Assembly (NCBI GenBank): GCA_022447585.1
Contig: JAKVAR010000108.1
Span: 62,001 to 126,000 of the forward strand
Source of the DNA: Crocinitomicaceae bacterium
GTDB lineage: Bacteria; Bacteroidota; Bacteroidia; Flavobacteriales_D; Crocinitomicaceae
Length of the DNA stretch: 64,000 bases
Direction of reading: 5' to 3'
The position numbers were made by a program, and so were the translations under genes. A model generated the notes under the pieces. That model was not told where the DNA came from, ran no database searches, and saw nothing but the letters and a program-made list of their open reading frames with translations. Positions 8,854-17,696 of the stretch are shown in pieces; positions within the stretch are counted from its first letter, which is position 1, and the number at the start of each line of letters is the position of its first letter.

Positions 8854-10407
8854 TTACCAATGACGGCGATGTGTTCTTTTTCGATATGATCCATTTCCTC
8901 GAATCATTCCTCTTTCAATGTAATATGTCGATTCCTCTTCTTTATAGTCGACCTCATCCAATTGAACTATTCGATCATCAATATGAACTAAACCTCCTTT
9001 TGGTATTTCAATCGTTAAATAGATTTCTTGATCACGAAGTTTATCCGTTTTTGGGAATGTATATTCAGAATCAACATGTAGGGTGTCTCTTTGTAAACTC
9101 ATATCGTGCTGAATATTTTGACACTTTGTTATTCCTTGTTTATGTGAATGACTTCGTGCTTTTATGTTTTTCTGAATGTGGAATAATGAATCCTTAGACC
9201 GCACATACCTTAAATGAATTCCATGTAGAGTAATACTCTCTTTGTCTATACCCATTAATCCCCAGTCACCGTTACTTTTAACGTCGTAGTTTCCTTTGGC
9301 TGTTATTGTTTCAATGTTCGGAATTATAGTTAATTCTTTTGTAGCTACTGAACCGAATTCACTTTCTAATTCGGCACCTATTGCAAGGTCTCTCCCCGTT
9401 CTGATACCAACTACTGCGCACATAATTCCACCCGTTACTCCCGATAGAAATAATCCAAGTAAACTGAGTTTTGCCCATTTATTCTTTAGACTGAAAATAA
9501 AAATGATTCCGATTAGAAAAAAGAATAGAGCCATGCTAAATCCAGCAATCATTACTCCCCACCAAGCCATATTGAAATCTGATTGGTTGTTCAATGCGAT
9601 TTCTCCTAATTCTGATAAAGACAGAAATCCATCGGCGCTTTGGACAGGTATAATTTGAGCTCCACCAATAACGAATATCAAGAATGGAATTAAAATAGCT
9701 ATTCCTACTCCAATAAATCCAACTCCCAATATTGTGCGTATGATTTTTACACCTCTGGACATGGATTTCTGGTATGTGCCATCTTTTCGAATTCTGTGAG
9801 CCATATTCTTGCCACCCTCTTTAATTTTTCCAGCAGCAATCTCTACTTCTTCGCGAACGCTTTCGACAGTTATGGGCCGACCTTTCATTCTTAATCTATC
9901 AATTGTATTTTGTGCCTTCGGTACAATTAACCAAAGTATGATATACAAAGGAAATCCAAATCCAGCAAAAATTGAAATAACTACAAAGATAGCTCTAACA
10001 ATTACGACATCAATATTGAAAAAGTTAGCAATCCCCATACAAACTCCGGCGATAGTTGCGTTCTCTGTATCTCTGAAAAGTCGTTTTTCAGAACTTTTTG
10101 AGCTAGTATGATTGTTTGTTGATTTAGTTGATTGTTCCTCATCTTCCTCAAGGTAGTCTTCTGGATTTCCTAAGGCAGCAATTATACTATCTATGTCATT
10201 AAGTTCGATTACCGTTTTAGAGTCATTTAATTTCGAAGAACACAATTCTGCTATTCTCAATTCTACATCTTCAACGATTTCTTTACTCCCCTCAACATTA
10301 TTTAAAGTTTGAGTAAGTCGATCAAGATAATCTTGTAACAGCTCGTAAGCGTCTTCTTCAATGAGGAAATTAATCCCTTTGATATTTACTGATACTGTCT
10401 TTTTCAT
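8854..10407 (-). CDS. PspC domain-containing membrane protein
   Basis: A 517-residue protein. N-terminal ~95 residues are a soluble domain (VSVNIKGINFLIEEDAYELLQDYL), followed by a PspC domain (KRLFRDTENATIAGVCMGIANFF plus a membrane helix), further membrane helices (about residues 217-245, 275-305, 310-335) and a C-terminal beta-rich part. PspC proteins sense envelope stress. Its ATG overlaps the padR stop by 4 bp, so PadR and this protein form an operon, the usual Bacteroidetes arrangement. A strong terminator follows. Confidence 0.88.
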   Translation of the reverse strand: MKKTVSVNIKGINFLIEEDAYELLQDYLDRLTQTLNNVEGSKEIVEDVELRIAELCSSKLNDSKTVIELNDIDSIIAALGNPEDYLEEDEEQSTKSTNNHTSSKSSEKRLFRDTENATIAGVCMGIANFFNIDVVIVRAIFVVISIFAGFGFPLYIILWLIVPKAQNTIDRLRMKGRPITVESVREEVEIAAGKIKEGGKNMAHRIRKDGTYQKSMSRGVKIIRTILGVGFIGVGIAILIPFLIFVIGGAQIIPVQSADGFLSLSELGEIALNNQSDFNMAWWGVMIAGFSMALFFFLIGIIFIFSLKNKWAKLSLLGLFLSGVTGGIMCAVVGIRTGRDLAIGAELESEFGSVATKELTIIPNIETITAKGNYDVKSNGDWGLMGIDKESITLHGIHLRYVRSKDSLFHIQKNIKARSHSHKQGITKCQNIQHDMSLQRDTLHVDSEYTFPKTDKLRDQEIYLTIEIPKGGLVHIDDRIVQLDEVDYKEEESTYYIERGMIRGNGSYRKRTHRRHW

Positions 10408-10739
10408 TTTGTGTTGTTTTTTGTGATTTTGGTAACGGCTGTGTTAAGTTCTTTCCAGGTTCCAGATAATTCATCTAGGAACGTTTCTCCCATTTTTGTT
10501 AGAGAATAGTATTTTCGAGGTGGACCCGATTTTGATTCTTCCCATCTGTAAGAGAGTAATTCTGCGTTTTTCAATCGCGTAAGCAAGGGATAAAGGGTTC
10601 CCTCTACAACAATCAGCTTGGCATCCTTTAATGCTTCGATGATTTCTGAAGGGTATGCTTCCTTCTCATGTAAAATTGAAAGAATACAGAACTCCAAAAT
10701 TCCTTTGCGCATTTGCGCTTTGGTATTTTCTAATTTCAT
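10404..10739 (-). CDS. PadR family transcriptional regulator
   Basis: A 111-residue winged-helix protein of typical PadR subfamily-2 length: KGILEFCILSILHEKEAYPSEIIEALKDAKLIVVEGTLYPLLTRLKNAELLSYRWEES, then the GPPRKYY wing motif and a short C-terminal helix for dimerisation. PadR proteins repress operons for stress or efflux. It is the first gene of an operon with pspC. Two palindromes lie upstream, one across the predicted -33 element and one in the leader, suggesting autoregulation. Confidence 0.93.
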   Translation of the reverse strand: MKLENTKAQMRKGILEFCILSILHEKEAYPSEIIEALKDAKLIVVEGTLYPLLTRLKNAELLSYRWEESKSGPPRKYYSLTKMGETFLDELSGTWKELNTAVTKITKNNTK

Positions 10740-10765
10740 ATTTCGAATTTTTCAATTATTTAATC

Positions 10766-10780
10766 TCACTCTAAGAGTGA
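10766..10780. promoter_or_regulatory. Palindrome in padR leader
   Basis: TCACTCT-A-AGAGTGA, perfect 7-bp arms, lies between the predicted promoter and the padR ATG (10739). It is a candidate second operator or RNA hairpin. Confidence 0.4.
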
Positions 10781-10800
10781 TGTCTTTTAAATTGTTTATA

Positions 10801-10832
10801 CAAAGATATGTGTAAAATAATGAACTATGCAA
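10801..10832 (-). promoter_or_regulatory. Predicted padR-pspC promoter
   Basis: On the minus strand TTG (10832-10830), a 21-nt spacer and TATCTTTG (10808-10801). The leader to the ATG is about 55 nt. Confidence 0.65.
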
Positions 10833-10840
10833 TACATAGT
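10824..10840. promoter_or_regulatory. Putative PadR operator over the -33 box
   Basis: ACTATG-CAATA-CATAGT is a perfect 6-bp inverted repeat whose 5-nt spacer contains the predicted -33 TTG. Binding here would block the promoter. PadR-family operators are often dyads of the ATGT/ACAT type, which fits loosely. Confidence 0.5.
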
Positions 10841-10971
10841 ACTAAAATATTTTTATTTTTTTTGTGTAAATCTATTAAACCACTATTTATATTGGGGTTT
10901 GAGGTAGATTTTATTTTTTGAAAAAAAAATAAAAATAGAGCAAAATCAATTTTAGGATAGCGAAATAGTGT

Positions 10972-11517
10972 CTAATTCAATAGATCGAGATTGATTTTTT
11001 TTGTTTTTTTCATGAAGTTTCGTTTACCAGAATTATATGCTGGAGTTTTATCTTTATCATTTAAGTCCAGAATTTCCACAATCTCTTTTTTTAGCTCTGG
11101 ATATTTTAAAACGAAAAGAGCTAGTATTTGCATTGAGTATACTTGCAGGGCAACTTTGTTCCGGTGCTCTTGTATAAAGCTGATAAGTACATCAATGAGC
11201 TCACTTTCTCGATAATTTTTAATCTTTAAGTGTGAAATGATATTGACAACATTTCTAAGTACAGTTTGATCTTGAGATATAAAGAGAAGGTCAACAAATT
11301 GATCGTAGAATGGACGAACGAGGTTAGGGTGAGATTTACATAAATGAACTAAAATCCAGGAACTATATTCTTTTAAAGGATAATCTTCTTCATTAATTAG
11401 CACTGTAACTAAGAGTTCAATTCCATCAGGATGCGTTTCAAAGTAATTTTGAATTTCAGTGAAATCTCTTCTTGCTTTGACTTCAAGTATTTTTTCTCTG
11501 ATAATATTGATGTTCAT
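10972..11517 (-). CDS. Helical repeat (HEAT-like) hypothetical protein
   Basis: Start placed at MNINIIREKILEV (11517, 181 aa) because the preceding 14 codons run back into the sucD terminator region. The protein is all-helical with repeated pairs (YPLKEYSSWILVHLCKSHPNLVRPFYDQ, VLRNVVNIISHLKI, VALQVYSMQILALFVLKYPELKKEI), a HEAT/armadillo-like pattern, ending in a basic tail. Proteins of this kind bind other proteins. I cannot name a function. It follows sucD on the same strand, separated by a terminator. Confidence 0.7.
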   Translation of the reverse strand: MNINIIREKILEVKARRDFTEIQNYFETHPDGIELLVTVLINEEDYPLKEYSSWILVHLCKSHPNLVRPFYDQFVDLLFISQDQTVLRNVVNIISHLKIKNYRESELIDVLISFIQEHRNKVALQVYSMQILALFVLKYPELKKEIVEILDLNDKDKTPAYNSGKRNFMKKTKKINLDLLN

Positions 11518-11563
11518 AGTCCAATTACAATGAAATTGAAGGAATAAATGTATGGGCAAAAAA

Positions 11564-11587
11564 AAAGTCCTTGCTTACAAGGACTTT
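11564..11587 (-). terminator. Intrinsic terminator of sucD
   Basis: AAAGTCCTTG (11564-11573) pairs with CAAGGACTTT (11578-11587), loop CTTA. On the minus strand a run of nine T follows the stem. Confidence 0.85.
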
Positions 11588-11607
11588 AGGAATTTATCAC
11601 GTAATAA

Positions 11608-12486
11608 TTAAGCCGTTACACCAATTACTTCTGCCATTTTTGTTCCGATTTGAGCTGGAGAATCTACAACGTGAATTCCACAGTCTCTCATGATTTGTTT
11701 CTTCGCTTCAGCAGTATCATCGTGACCTCCAACAATTGCACCAGCGTGCCCCATTGTACGTCCTTTTGGTGCTGTTTCACCAGCGATAAATCCAACAACT
11801 GGTTTCTTAGAGTTTTCTTTAACCCATCTAGCAGCATCCGCTTCAAGGTTACCACCAATCTCACCGATCATTACAATACCTTCAGTTTCAGGATCATTCA
11901 TTAACAATTCTACAGCTTCTTTAGTAGTAGTTCCAATGATTGGATCTCCACCGATTCCGATAGCAGTAGTAATTCCTAAACCAGCTTTCGCAACTTGATC
12001 AGCAGCCTCATAAGTCAACGTCCCTGATTTAGATACAATACCAATTTTACCTGATTTAAAAACAAAACCTGGCATAATTCCAACTTTGGCTTCTCCTGCA
12101 GTAATGATACCCGGACAGTTCGGTCCGATTAAAGTACAATCATATTCAGCTATATATTCCTTAGCTTTAACCATGTCGTTAACTGGAATACCTTCAGTAA
12201 TACAAACGATAACTTTGATTCCTGCATTAGCAGCTTCCATGATAGCATCAGCAGCAAATGCTGGGGGAACGAAGATGATAGATGTATCGGCTCCTTTCTC
12301 TGAAACAGCATCCATAACAGTGTTGAATACTGGGCGATCTAAGTGAGTTTGTCCACCCTTACCTGGAGTAACTCCTCCAACTACATTGGTTCCATATTCT
12401 ATCATTTGACCAGCGTGGAAAGTTCCTTCGCTTCCAGTGAATCCTTGAACTATTACTTTAGAATCTTTATTTACTAATACACTCAT
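11608..12486 (-). CDS. sucD: Succinate-CoA ligase (ADP-forming) subunit alpha
   Basis: A full-length 292-residue SucD. The CoA-binding Rossmann region ([33 protein letters not shown]), the ligase segment ([16 protein letters not shown]) and the phosphohistidine motif ([18 protein letters not shown]) are all intact. With SucC it interconverts succinyl-CoA and succinate with nucleotide phosphorylation in the TCA cycle. The beta subunit gene is not in this window, so sucC and sucD are not adjacent here. A good promoter lies upstream and a terminator downstream, so the gene is monocistronic. Confidence 0.97.
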   Translation of the reverse strand: MSVLVNKDSKVIVQGFTGSEGTFHAGQMIEYGTNVVGGVTPGKGGQTHLDRPVFNTVMDAVSEKGADTSIIFVPPAFAADAIMEAANAGIKVIVCITEGIPVNDMVKAKEYIAEYDCTLIGPNCPGIITAGEAKVGIMPGFVFKSGKIGIVSKSGTLTYEAADQVAKAGLGITTAIGIGGDPIIGTTTKEAVELLMNDPETEGIVMIGEIGGNLEADAARWVKENSKKPVVGFIAGETAPKGRTMGHAGAIVGGHDDTAEAKKQIMRDCGIHVVDSPAQIGTKMAEVIGVTA

Positions 12487-12527
12487 GCTTATTGTGTTTT
12501 TTTAGAATCGTTTTCTTTAATCGTTCC

Positions 12528-12558
12528 CAAAAATAAAAACTTGATTTTGTTTTGGCAA
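12528..12558 (-). promoter_or_regulatory. Predicted sucD promoter
   Basis: TTG (12558-12556), 20-nt spacer and TATTTTTG (12535-12528) on the minus strand, about 41 nt upstream of the ATG. Confidence 0.65.
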
Positions 12559-12618
12559 CGAAAGTGTCTTTTTGTTTTACTTTAATTTGAAAATAATCTG
12601 ATACCGTCTTATAATCAG

Positions 12619-13065
12619 CTATTTGACATCAGTTACTTCTATATTGAAAACTAAAATTGAATGAGGTGGAATAGCTTCTAATTCGTGCGTTCCATACCCT
12701 AGGTAAGGTGGAGCTACGAGGAATGCTTTGCCTCCGTTTTTCATTTCTAGCATTATCTCCTTCCAAGCACCAATGAGTTGTCTCACTTGAAATTCCACAG
12801 GATCTGTTCTTTCATCGAATACTTTACCATCTAGAAATTCACCTTTATATCTAAAGGAGACGAGATCTTTGTAAATGATATCACGACCTTCTCCTTCGTC
12901 AAGAATTTTAAAGTATAAGCCTGAAGATGAGCGTTCGCAATCAATTCCTTGTTTATTTAAGTAGTTTTCAATTTTAGTATCAAAATTGGTTTTATCCTCT
13001 TCAGAATATGTATCTCCACAACTAGAAATAATTAAGGCTATAACTAAGTAGATAATTGGTTTCAT
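12619..13065 (-). CDS. FKBP-type peptidyl-prolyl isomerase lipoprotein
   Basis: A 148-residue protein with a lipoprotein signal (VIALIISSC, Cys 16) and a C-terminal FKBP domain: LVSFRYKGEFLDGKVFDER, IGAWKEIMLEMKNGGKAFLVAPPYLGYG and the closing strand SILVFNIEVTDV. It would catalyse prolyl isomerisation of exported proteins in the periplasm. Its ATG overlaps the stop of the TraB/GumN gene by 4 bp. The upstream linker is short compared with dimeric Mip-like FKBPs. Confidence 0.88.
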   Translation of the reverse strand: MKPIIYLVIALIISSCGDTYSEEDKTNFDTKIENYLNKQGIDCERSSSGLYFKILDEGEGRDIIYKDLVSFRYKGEFLDGKVFDERTDPVEFQVRQLIGAWKEIMLEMKNGGKAFLVAPPYLGYGTHELEAIPPHSILVFNIEVTDVK

Positions 13066-13940
13066 ATTTTTACCGGTTTTAAGGTATAGCCTTCTTTTTC
13101 TAATAACCTAATAACACCATTTGGTCCTCCTAAATGACCTGCTCCTACAGCAATAAAAGTATCTTTATTCTCAACGAGTTCAATGATTTTAGGTATCCAA
13201 TTTGCATTTCTATTGTCTAGAAATTTTGCTTGTTCATCTGCCATTACTCCTCCTTTTTCTTGAACCATTTGATATAAATCATCCACATTTTGTTCGCTGT
13301 AAACTTCTTGCATGTCTCGGATTAAATTCACTGCTTCTTCTTCATCTCTAATACCAGACATTACCATTTCTGTTTGTTGATCATCAGTTAAGTCATCAAA
13401 GAAACTCATTTGTTGTGCTACTGTTTCTAATCCTATTATTTCTATTTCATTCGCAACGGCAATTTCATCCAGAGTTAATTCGTAAGATTCTGTTTTTCCC
13501 ATGAATTGTATTTGAGTCGCCATTTGAACAATTACAAATGGTTTCATTTTAGAAAAACCTGCTCTAAATGCGGGCTCTTCCATTGAAAACTTCTGTTTGG
13601 CCCAAACTAGAATAGAGTCTATTTGTTGTTCATTAAAATAATCAAAGAAAGAGCCCTCTTTCAACATAACCATACTCATGGCTTCTGTTTGATTTGGTAA
13701 TCCTTCCAGTTCCATTACTAATTGATCTGACTTTGAAACGATCTTTTTTAGCTTTTTAGGGAAGTAAAAGAACTCTTTTTCGATTAAGTGCATCGTTCCG
13801 AATAAGTATGATTTACTCGACATGTTTGGTCCTGTAATTTCCCATAGAAGTGAAGATTCATCCATTGGGTATGATCTTACTTCTTGACTTTTGGCTATCA
13901 AAGAACTAAGGGTAAGTATAGATACTAGTAAAAATTTCAT
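13062..13940 (-). CDS. TraB/GumN family protein, exported
   Basis: A 292-residue protein with a signal peptide (MKFLLVSILTLSSLIAKSQ). The TraB/GumN signatures are present: SYLFGTMHLI near the N-terminus, a Glu-rich MELEG segment and a C-terminal VGAGHLGGPNGVIRLLEKEGY. The family is related to Tiki metalloproteases, where the GTMH His and GAGH His bind metal, so a periplasmic hydrolase role is possible. It sits in the cca-FKBP operon, 1 nt after the methyltransferase and overlapping the FKBP gene. Confidence 0.88.
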   Translation of the reverse strand: MKFLLVSILTLSSLIAKSQEVRSYPMDESSLLWEITGPNMSSKSYLFGTMHLIEKEFFYFPKKLKKIVSKSDQLVMELEGLPNQTEAMSMVMLKEGSFFDYFNEQQIDSILVWAKQKFSMEEPAFRAGFSKMKPFVIVQMATQIQFMGKTESYELTLDEIAVANEIEIIGLETVAQQMSFFDDLTDDQQTEMVMSGIRDEEEAVNLIRDMQEVYSEQNVDDLYQMVQEKGGVMADEQAKFLDNRNANWIPKIIELVENKDTFIAVGAGHLGGPNGVIRLLEKEGYTLKPVKI

Positions 13941-13941
13941 A

Positions 13942-14649
13942 TTATTTTTTAATTAATTCAACGAGGTATTGATTGTCTTGATCTACAAGTTTATTTACCA
14001 GAAAACCAACTCTTTCGGCTGTTTCTAACATACTGTCAAAATCGACATATAGCCAGTCAAACCATTCCGTTTCATGACCTTTATATTTCATTTGAAATTT
14101 GAAATTACCGTAATAAGTTGTATTCAAATCAACCCACATACCACCTTCATCATCCTCATAAAGATATTTGATATCTGAAGAATCACAAAGTACTTTTCCT
14201 CCTTCATTCAAAAGTGATTTTGCTTTAAGTAAAGTATGTTCCAAATTTGATAAGGTTCCGGCAATACCTATACCATTCATTAATAAGAGTAGAGTGTCGT
14301 ATTTTTCATCCTTAAGGTCATAGAAATTGAATATTCTACTTGAAATATCAATAGATGTTGTATGCTGCACTGATAATGGACTGATATCAATACATGAAAC
14401 GTCCTTGCCTTGTTCTTTCAAATATTGAGCATGGACTCCAGCTCCAGCTCCGATATCTAAAATTTTTCCAACACAACGATTTAACGCAACTTGCTCAATT
14501 TCGGGCATGTCATCATATGATCTAAATAGGTATGCTGAAGAAATAACATCATCCTCACACAAATCTGAAGATACTATTATGTCTTGGTCAATTCCAGTCT
14601 CTGCAAAATCGGCTATAGCTTGACCCATTGGGTCATTTAGATTACGCAT
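13942..14649 (-). CDS. Class I SAM-dependent methyltransferase
   Basis: A 235-residue cytoplasmic protein. Motif I is clear (GKILDIGAGAGVHAQYLKEQG), followed by the acidic end of strand 2 (VSCIDISPLSVQ) and strand 4 (YDTLLLLMNGIGIAGTL). The C-terminal strands (WFDWLYVDFDSMLETAERVGFLVNKLV) close the fold. The N-terminal ~55 residues form a helical cap. Substrate unknown; the NGIG sequence in place of an NPPY motif argues against N6-adenine or Gln methylation. Two bases separate it from the pRiA4b-like gene. Confidence 0.85.
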   Translation of the reverse strand: MRNLNDPMGQAIADFAETGIDQDIIVSSDLCEDDVISSAYLFRSYDDMPEIEQVALNRCVGKILDIGAGAGVHAQYLKEQGKDVSCIDISPLSVQHTTSIDISSRIFNFYDLKDEKYDTLLLLMNGIGIAGTLSNLEHTLLKAKSLLNEGGKVLCDSSDIKYLYEDDEGGMWVDLNTTYYGNFKFQMKYKGHETEWFDWLYVDFDSMLETAERVGFLVNKLVDQDNQYLVELIKK

Positions 14650-14651
14650 GT

Positions 14652-15179
14652 TTAATAATCGTATTCGTCTTGGAAATCACTAAAACCAAATTCATCATCA
14701 TCTTCCTCTTCAAACTCAGAATCCGTTTCAAATTGAAGGTTTTCATCCTGCGCAGGTTTAGATTCTTCGTGTGGAGCATTGCCAACAGCAAGAACTATTT
14801 TTACTTCATCAGGAGTTTCTTCAGTATAATCTATCAATTCGATTAAGAAAATCCACATTCTTAAGAAATCATGAACTAAAATAATCTTTTGATCAGGCTC
14901 TTGAATAAAATCTCCAATTTTTGAAGTACTCATTACGCCTGGAAGAATTTGGCTGTCATCTTCACCAAACGACATGTCAAAAAGACTAATCTCAAACCCT
15001 TTGTCCCAATTTTCATTAGAAATATAGAATGATGCCATTTGATCATTCGAAAAATTATAAGCACTTAATATAGCCCGGTATAAAGATTCGTAGTTATCCT
15101 GATCACTGATCAAAATATCTCTAAATACCTCGTTTTTATCTTTTGAATCGAGAAGAACCCTAAATTTTAATCCTGCCAT
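14652..15179 (-). CDS. pRiA4b ORF-3-like domain protein
   Basis: A 175-residue protein beginning GLKFRVLLDSKDKNEVFRDILISDQDNYESLYRAILSAYNFSNDQMASFYISNE, a pattern typical of the plasmid pRiA4b ORF-3 family. The C-terminal third is extremely acidic (EFEEEDDDEFGFSDFQDEYDY). The molecular role of the family is not established. It lies inside a chromosomal operon with the methyltransferase downstream and cca 39 nt upstream, so despite the plasmid name there is no sign of mobility here. Confidence 0.75.
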   Translation of the reverse strand: MAGLKFRVLLDSKDKNEVFRDILISDQDNYESLYRAILSAYNFSNDQMASFYISNENWDKGFEISLFDMSFGEDDSQILPGVMSTSKIGDFIQEPDQKIILVHDFLRMWIFLIELIDYTEETPDEVKIVLAVGNAPHEESKPAQDENLQFETDSEFEEEDDDEFGFSDFQDEYDY

Positions 15180-15218
15180 GGCGACTTTAAATGTATGCTA
15201 TTGAATACTACGCTAAAA

Positions 15219-16637
15219 TTATTTTATTGTTTCAAGACCTAATTCTTTTCCAAGCCTAAGCATTAGATCGAATGCTTCATCAGGGTCATTTTGTATTTCC
15301 CCTTCGAGTATAGCCTCTTTAATTTTAGCTTTTATATCTCCAATTTCTCTACAAGGTTTAAGCCCGAAGGTTGTCATTATTAGCTCACCAGTTACAGGTG
15401 GTTGAAAGTTTCTTATACGGTCTTTTTCTTCCACTAATAAAAGTTTCTCTTTTACTAATTTGAAATTCTCCTTGTATTTTTTGACTTTATATTCGTTCTT
15501 CGAAGTAATGTCGGCATTACACAATGTCATTAAGTCATCGATATCGTTTTCAGCCTCCGACAAAAGCCTTCGAATTGCTGAGTCTGTTACATGTCCTTTA
15601 ACTAATGCGATTGGTCTCAAATGCAGGCGCACAAGTTTCTGTACATATTTCATTTTAGAATCCATAGGAAGTTTCATACGCTTGAAAATCTTTGGAACCA
15701 TTCTAGCCCCTAAATCTTCGTGTCCATGAAAAGTCCAACCAACCTTTTTGTTAAACCTTTTCGTAGGTGGCTTTGCTATGTCATGCATAATTGCGGCCCA
15801 TCTTAACCATAAATTATCGGTGTTTTCAGAAATATTATCTAAGACTTCTAAAGTATGATGAAAGTTGTCCTTGTGTGACTTACCTTTTATAGTCTCAACC
15901 CCATATAAAGCGACCATTTCTGGGAAAAATTGATGTAGTAATTTAGTTGAGAATAAGAGGTTGAACCCGCGGGAAGGAGAAGGACTGAGTATTATTTTAT
16001 TCAATTCATCCATAATTCGTTCCTTAGAAATAATATCTAACCTCTCAGCGTTTGATCGAATTGATTCCAAACTTTTTTTTTCAATTTTGAAATTCAATTG
16101 AGTTGCGAAACGAACGGCTCTCATCATTCTCAATGGATCGTCAGAATATGTTCTACTCGGCTCTAAAGGTGTTCTTATAATTTCTTTTTCAAGATCGTCA
16201 ACACCATTAAATGGATCAATTAACTGCCCGAAATTATCTTGATGTAAAGAAATGGCCAACGCATTTATCGTGAAGTCACGTCTATCTTGATCGTCTTTAA
16301 GTGAACCATTTTCAACAATAGGTTTACGGGAGTCTTTTCTGTATGACTCCTTTCTAGCCCCAACAAATTCAACATCAAGATCTTTATAAACGAATTGTGC
16401 TGTTCCGAAGCTTTCAAAAACAGAGACTTTTTTAACTCGCAGCTTTTTCGCGCATGCATTTGCTAAATCGAGACCATTACCAACAACGACAATATCAATA
16501 TCTTTTGAAGGTCTTCCAAGAAGTAAGTCGCGCACATAACCTCCAATAACATAGGCCTCGAGATTTTGTTCAGTGACAATTTCTGAGGCCACTTTAAAGA
16601 CAGGATGCGTTAAATGTTGACTTAAGTTTTTTGACAT
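15219..16637 (-). CDS. cca: CCA tRNA nucleotidyltransferase with HD domain
   Basis: I start at MSKNLSQHLTH (16637, 472 aa), 8 nt after a TATCTTTG box; the frame extends 7 codons further. The class II head domain is clear (GGYVRDLLLGRPSKDIDIVVVG with the catalytic DxD), followed by RRDFTINALAISL, RMMRAVRFA and a C-terminal HD domain (WAAIMHDIAKPPT). It adds or repairs the 3' CCA end of tRNAs. It is the probable first gene of a five-gene minus-strand operon. Confidence 0.95.
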   Translation of the reverse strand: MSKNLSQHLTHPVFKVASEIVTEQNLEAYVIGGYVRDLLLGRPSKDIDIVVVGNGLDLANACAKKLRVKKVSVFESFGTAQFVYKDLDVEFVGARKESYRKDSRKPIVENGSLKDDQDRRDFTINALAISLHQDNFGQLIDPFNGVDDLEKEIIRTPLEPSRTYSDDPLRMMRAVRFATQLNFKIEKKSLESIRSNAERLDIISKERIMDELNKIILSPSPSRGFNLLFSTKLLHQFFPEMVALYGVETIKGKSHKDNFHHTLEVLDNISENTDNLWLRWAAIMHDIAKPPTKRFNKKVGWTFHGHEDLGARMVPKIFKRMKLPMDSKMKYVQKLVRLHLRPIALVKGHVTDSAIRRLLSEAENDIDDLMTLCNADITSKNEYKVKKYKENFKLVKEKLLLVEEKDRIRNFQPPVTGELIMTTFGLKPCREIGDIKAKIKEAILEGEIQNDPDEAFDLMLRLGKELGLETIK

Positions 16638-16645
16638 TGCGGAGG

Positions 16646-16653
16646 CAAAGATA
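16646..16653 (-). promoter_or_regulatory. Predicted -7 box of cca operon
   Basis: TATCTTTG on the minus strand, exact consensus, ending 8 nt before the cca ATG; near-leaderless if used. No -33 TTG at the usual distance. Confidence 0.5.
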
Positions 16654-16720
16654 AGCAATCATGTGTAATTAGTGTGATTACTTTAATCATTTGGAAATAA
16701 TTATGCTATTTTAGTAAGTC

Positions 16721-16742
16721 AGGAACCACTATTGTTCCTTTT
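16721..16742 (+). promoter_or_regulatory. Small hairpin plus U-run in hydrolase 5' region
   Basis: AGGAAC (16721-16726) pairs with GTTCCT (16734-16739), loop of 7, followed by a few T. It resembles a weak attenuator 30 bp upstream of the ATG. Confidence 0.25.
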
Positions 16743-16772
16743 ATGACCGATTGAATTGAATAATTTTTCACA

Positions 16773-17696
16773 ATGAAATTCATTTTAATGTTTACAACTT
16801 TGGCAACCCTTTTATCATGTAACTCATATCGTTTAGTCGAAAGGCATATTGACAAGAAAATGAATGGGGCCAATTTATCAATTAAAACCGAAGTTATCTC
16901 TGGAGATACCATAGAATATTGGGATAATAATGCGGATAAACCTGTAGCAATGCTTATCCACGGGTTTGGTGCTTCAACGAAATATCAGTGGTATGATCAG
17001 GTTAAGATGCTGAGTCAAGATTACCGTGTTATTGCTCCAAATTTATTTCATTTCGGAAACAGTCGACCTGGGATTGAAAAATTCGAAATACGTGATCAAA
17101 TGGAATTAGTAAATGCTTTGGTGAATCACTTGGGAATTGAAAAAATGAACCTTTTTGGAGTGTCATATGGCGGTTTGGTAAGTATGGAGTATGCTCATAA
17201 TTATGAATCTAAAATAAGCAAGTTAGTGGTGTTTGATGCTCCTGTTAAGTATATGTACGAGAGGGATATAGATACCATATGCAAGCGTTTTGATGTTAAA
17301 AGTGTGGAAGATTTATTTGTTCCTACGAATGCCAAAGAATTAAAGAAGCTGCTTTATTTAGCAATGGGTAAGAAGTCACCTGTCCCTAATTTTATGCTGA
17401 AGGCTTTTTATGATAATGTATATTCACAAAATCATGAGAATAAAAGGAGGTTAATGACAACGCTGATAGCGGGGCTAGAAGAGTATGCAGCTCATAATTA
17501 TGATTTTAATTCTCCAACGCTACTAATTTGGGGTGATACTGACATGATTGTGCCGGTTGAACGTGCGCCTTTAATTAGGAGACATATTGGTTCAAACGCA
17601 GAATTGCACATTATTAAGAATGGAGCACATATGCCTAATCTTACGAAGACTAAGGAATTCAATAGGTTAGTAACGGAGTTTCTTTCGAAGCCTTAG
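16773..17696 (+). CDS. Alpha/beta hydrolase lipoprotein
   Basis: A 307-residue protein with a lipoprotein-like signal (MFTTLATLLSC, Cys 16). The alpha/beta-hydrolase fold is evident: oxyanion region MLIHGFGAST, nucleophile elbow FGVSYGG (Ser), Asp in LIWGDTDMIVPVE and His in IIKNGAHMPNL. The closest general type is MhpC/Ppt1-like carboxyl-ester hydrolases. Substrate unknown. Its stop TAG directly abuts the stop of the convergent tsaC gene with no space for a terminator. Confidence 0.88.
   Translation: MKFILMFTTLATLLSCNSYRLVERHIDKKMNGANLSIKTEVISGDTIEYWDNNADKPVAMLIHGFGASTKYQWYDQVKMLSQDYRVIAPNLFHFGNSRPGIEKFEIRDQMELVNALVNHLGIEKMNLFGVSYGGLVSMEYAHNYESKISKLVVFDAPVKYMYERDIDTICKRFDVKSVEDLFVPTNAKELKKLLYLAMGKKSPVPNFMLKAFYDNVYSQNHENKRRLMTTLIAGLEEYAAHNYDFNSPTLLIWGDTDMIVPVERAPLIRRHIGSNAELHIIKNGAHMPNLTKTKEFNRLVTEFLSKP

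Noticed and set aside
14652-15179. Mobile element or plasmid integration suggested by the pRiA4b-like protein
   Set aside because: No transposase, terminal repeats or composition change; the gene is embedded in a tight operon.
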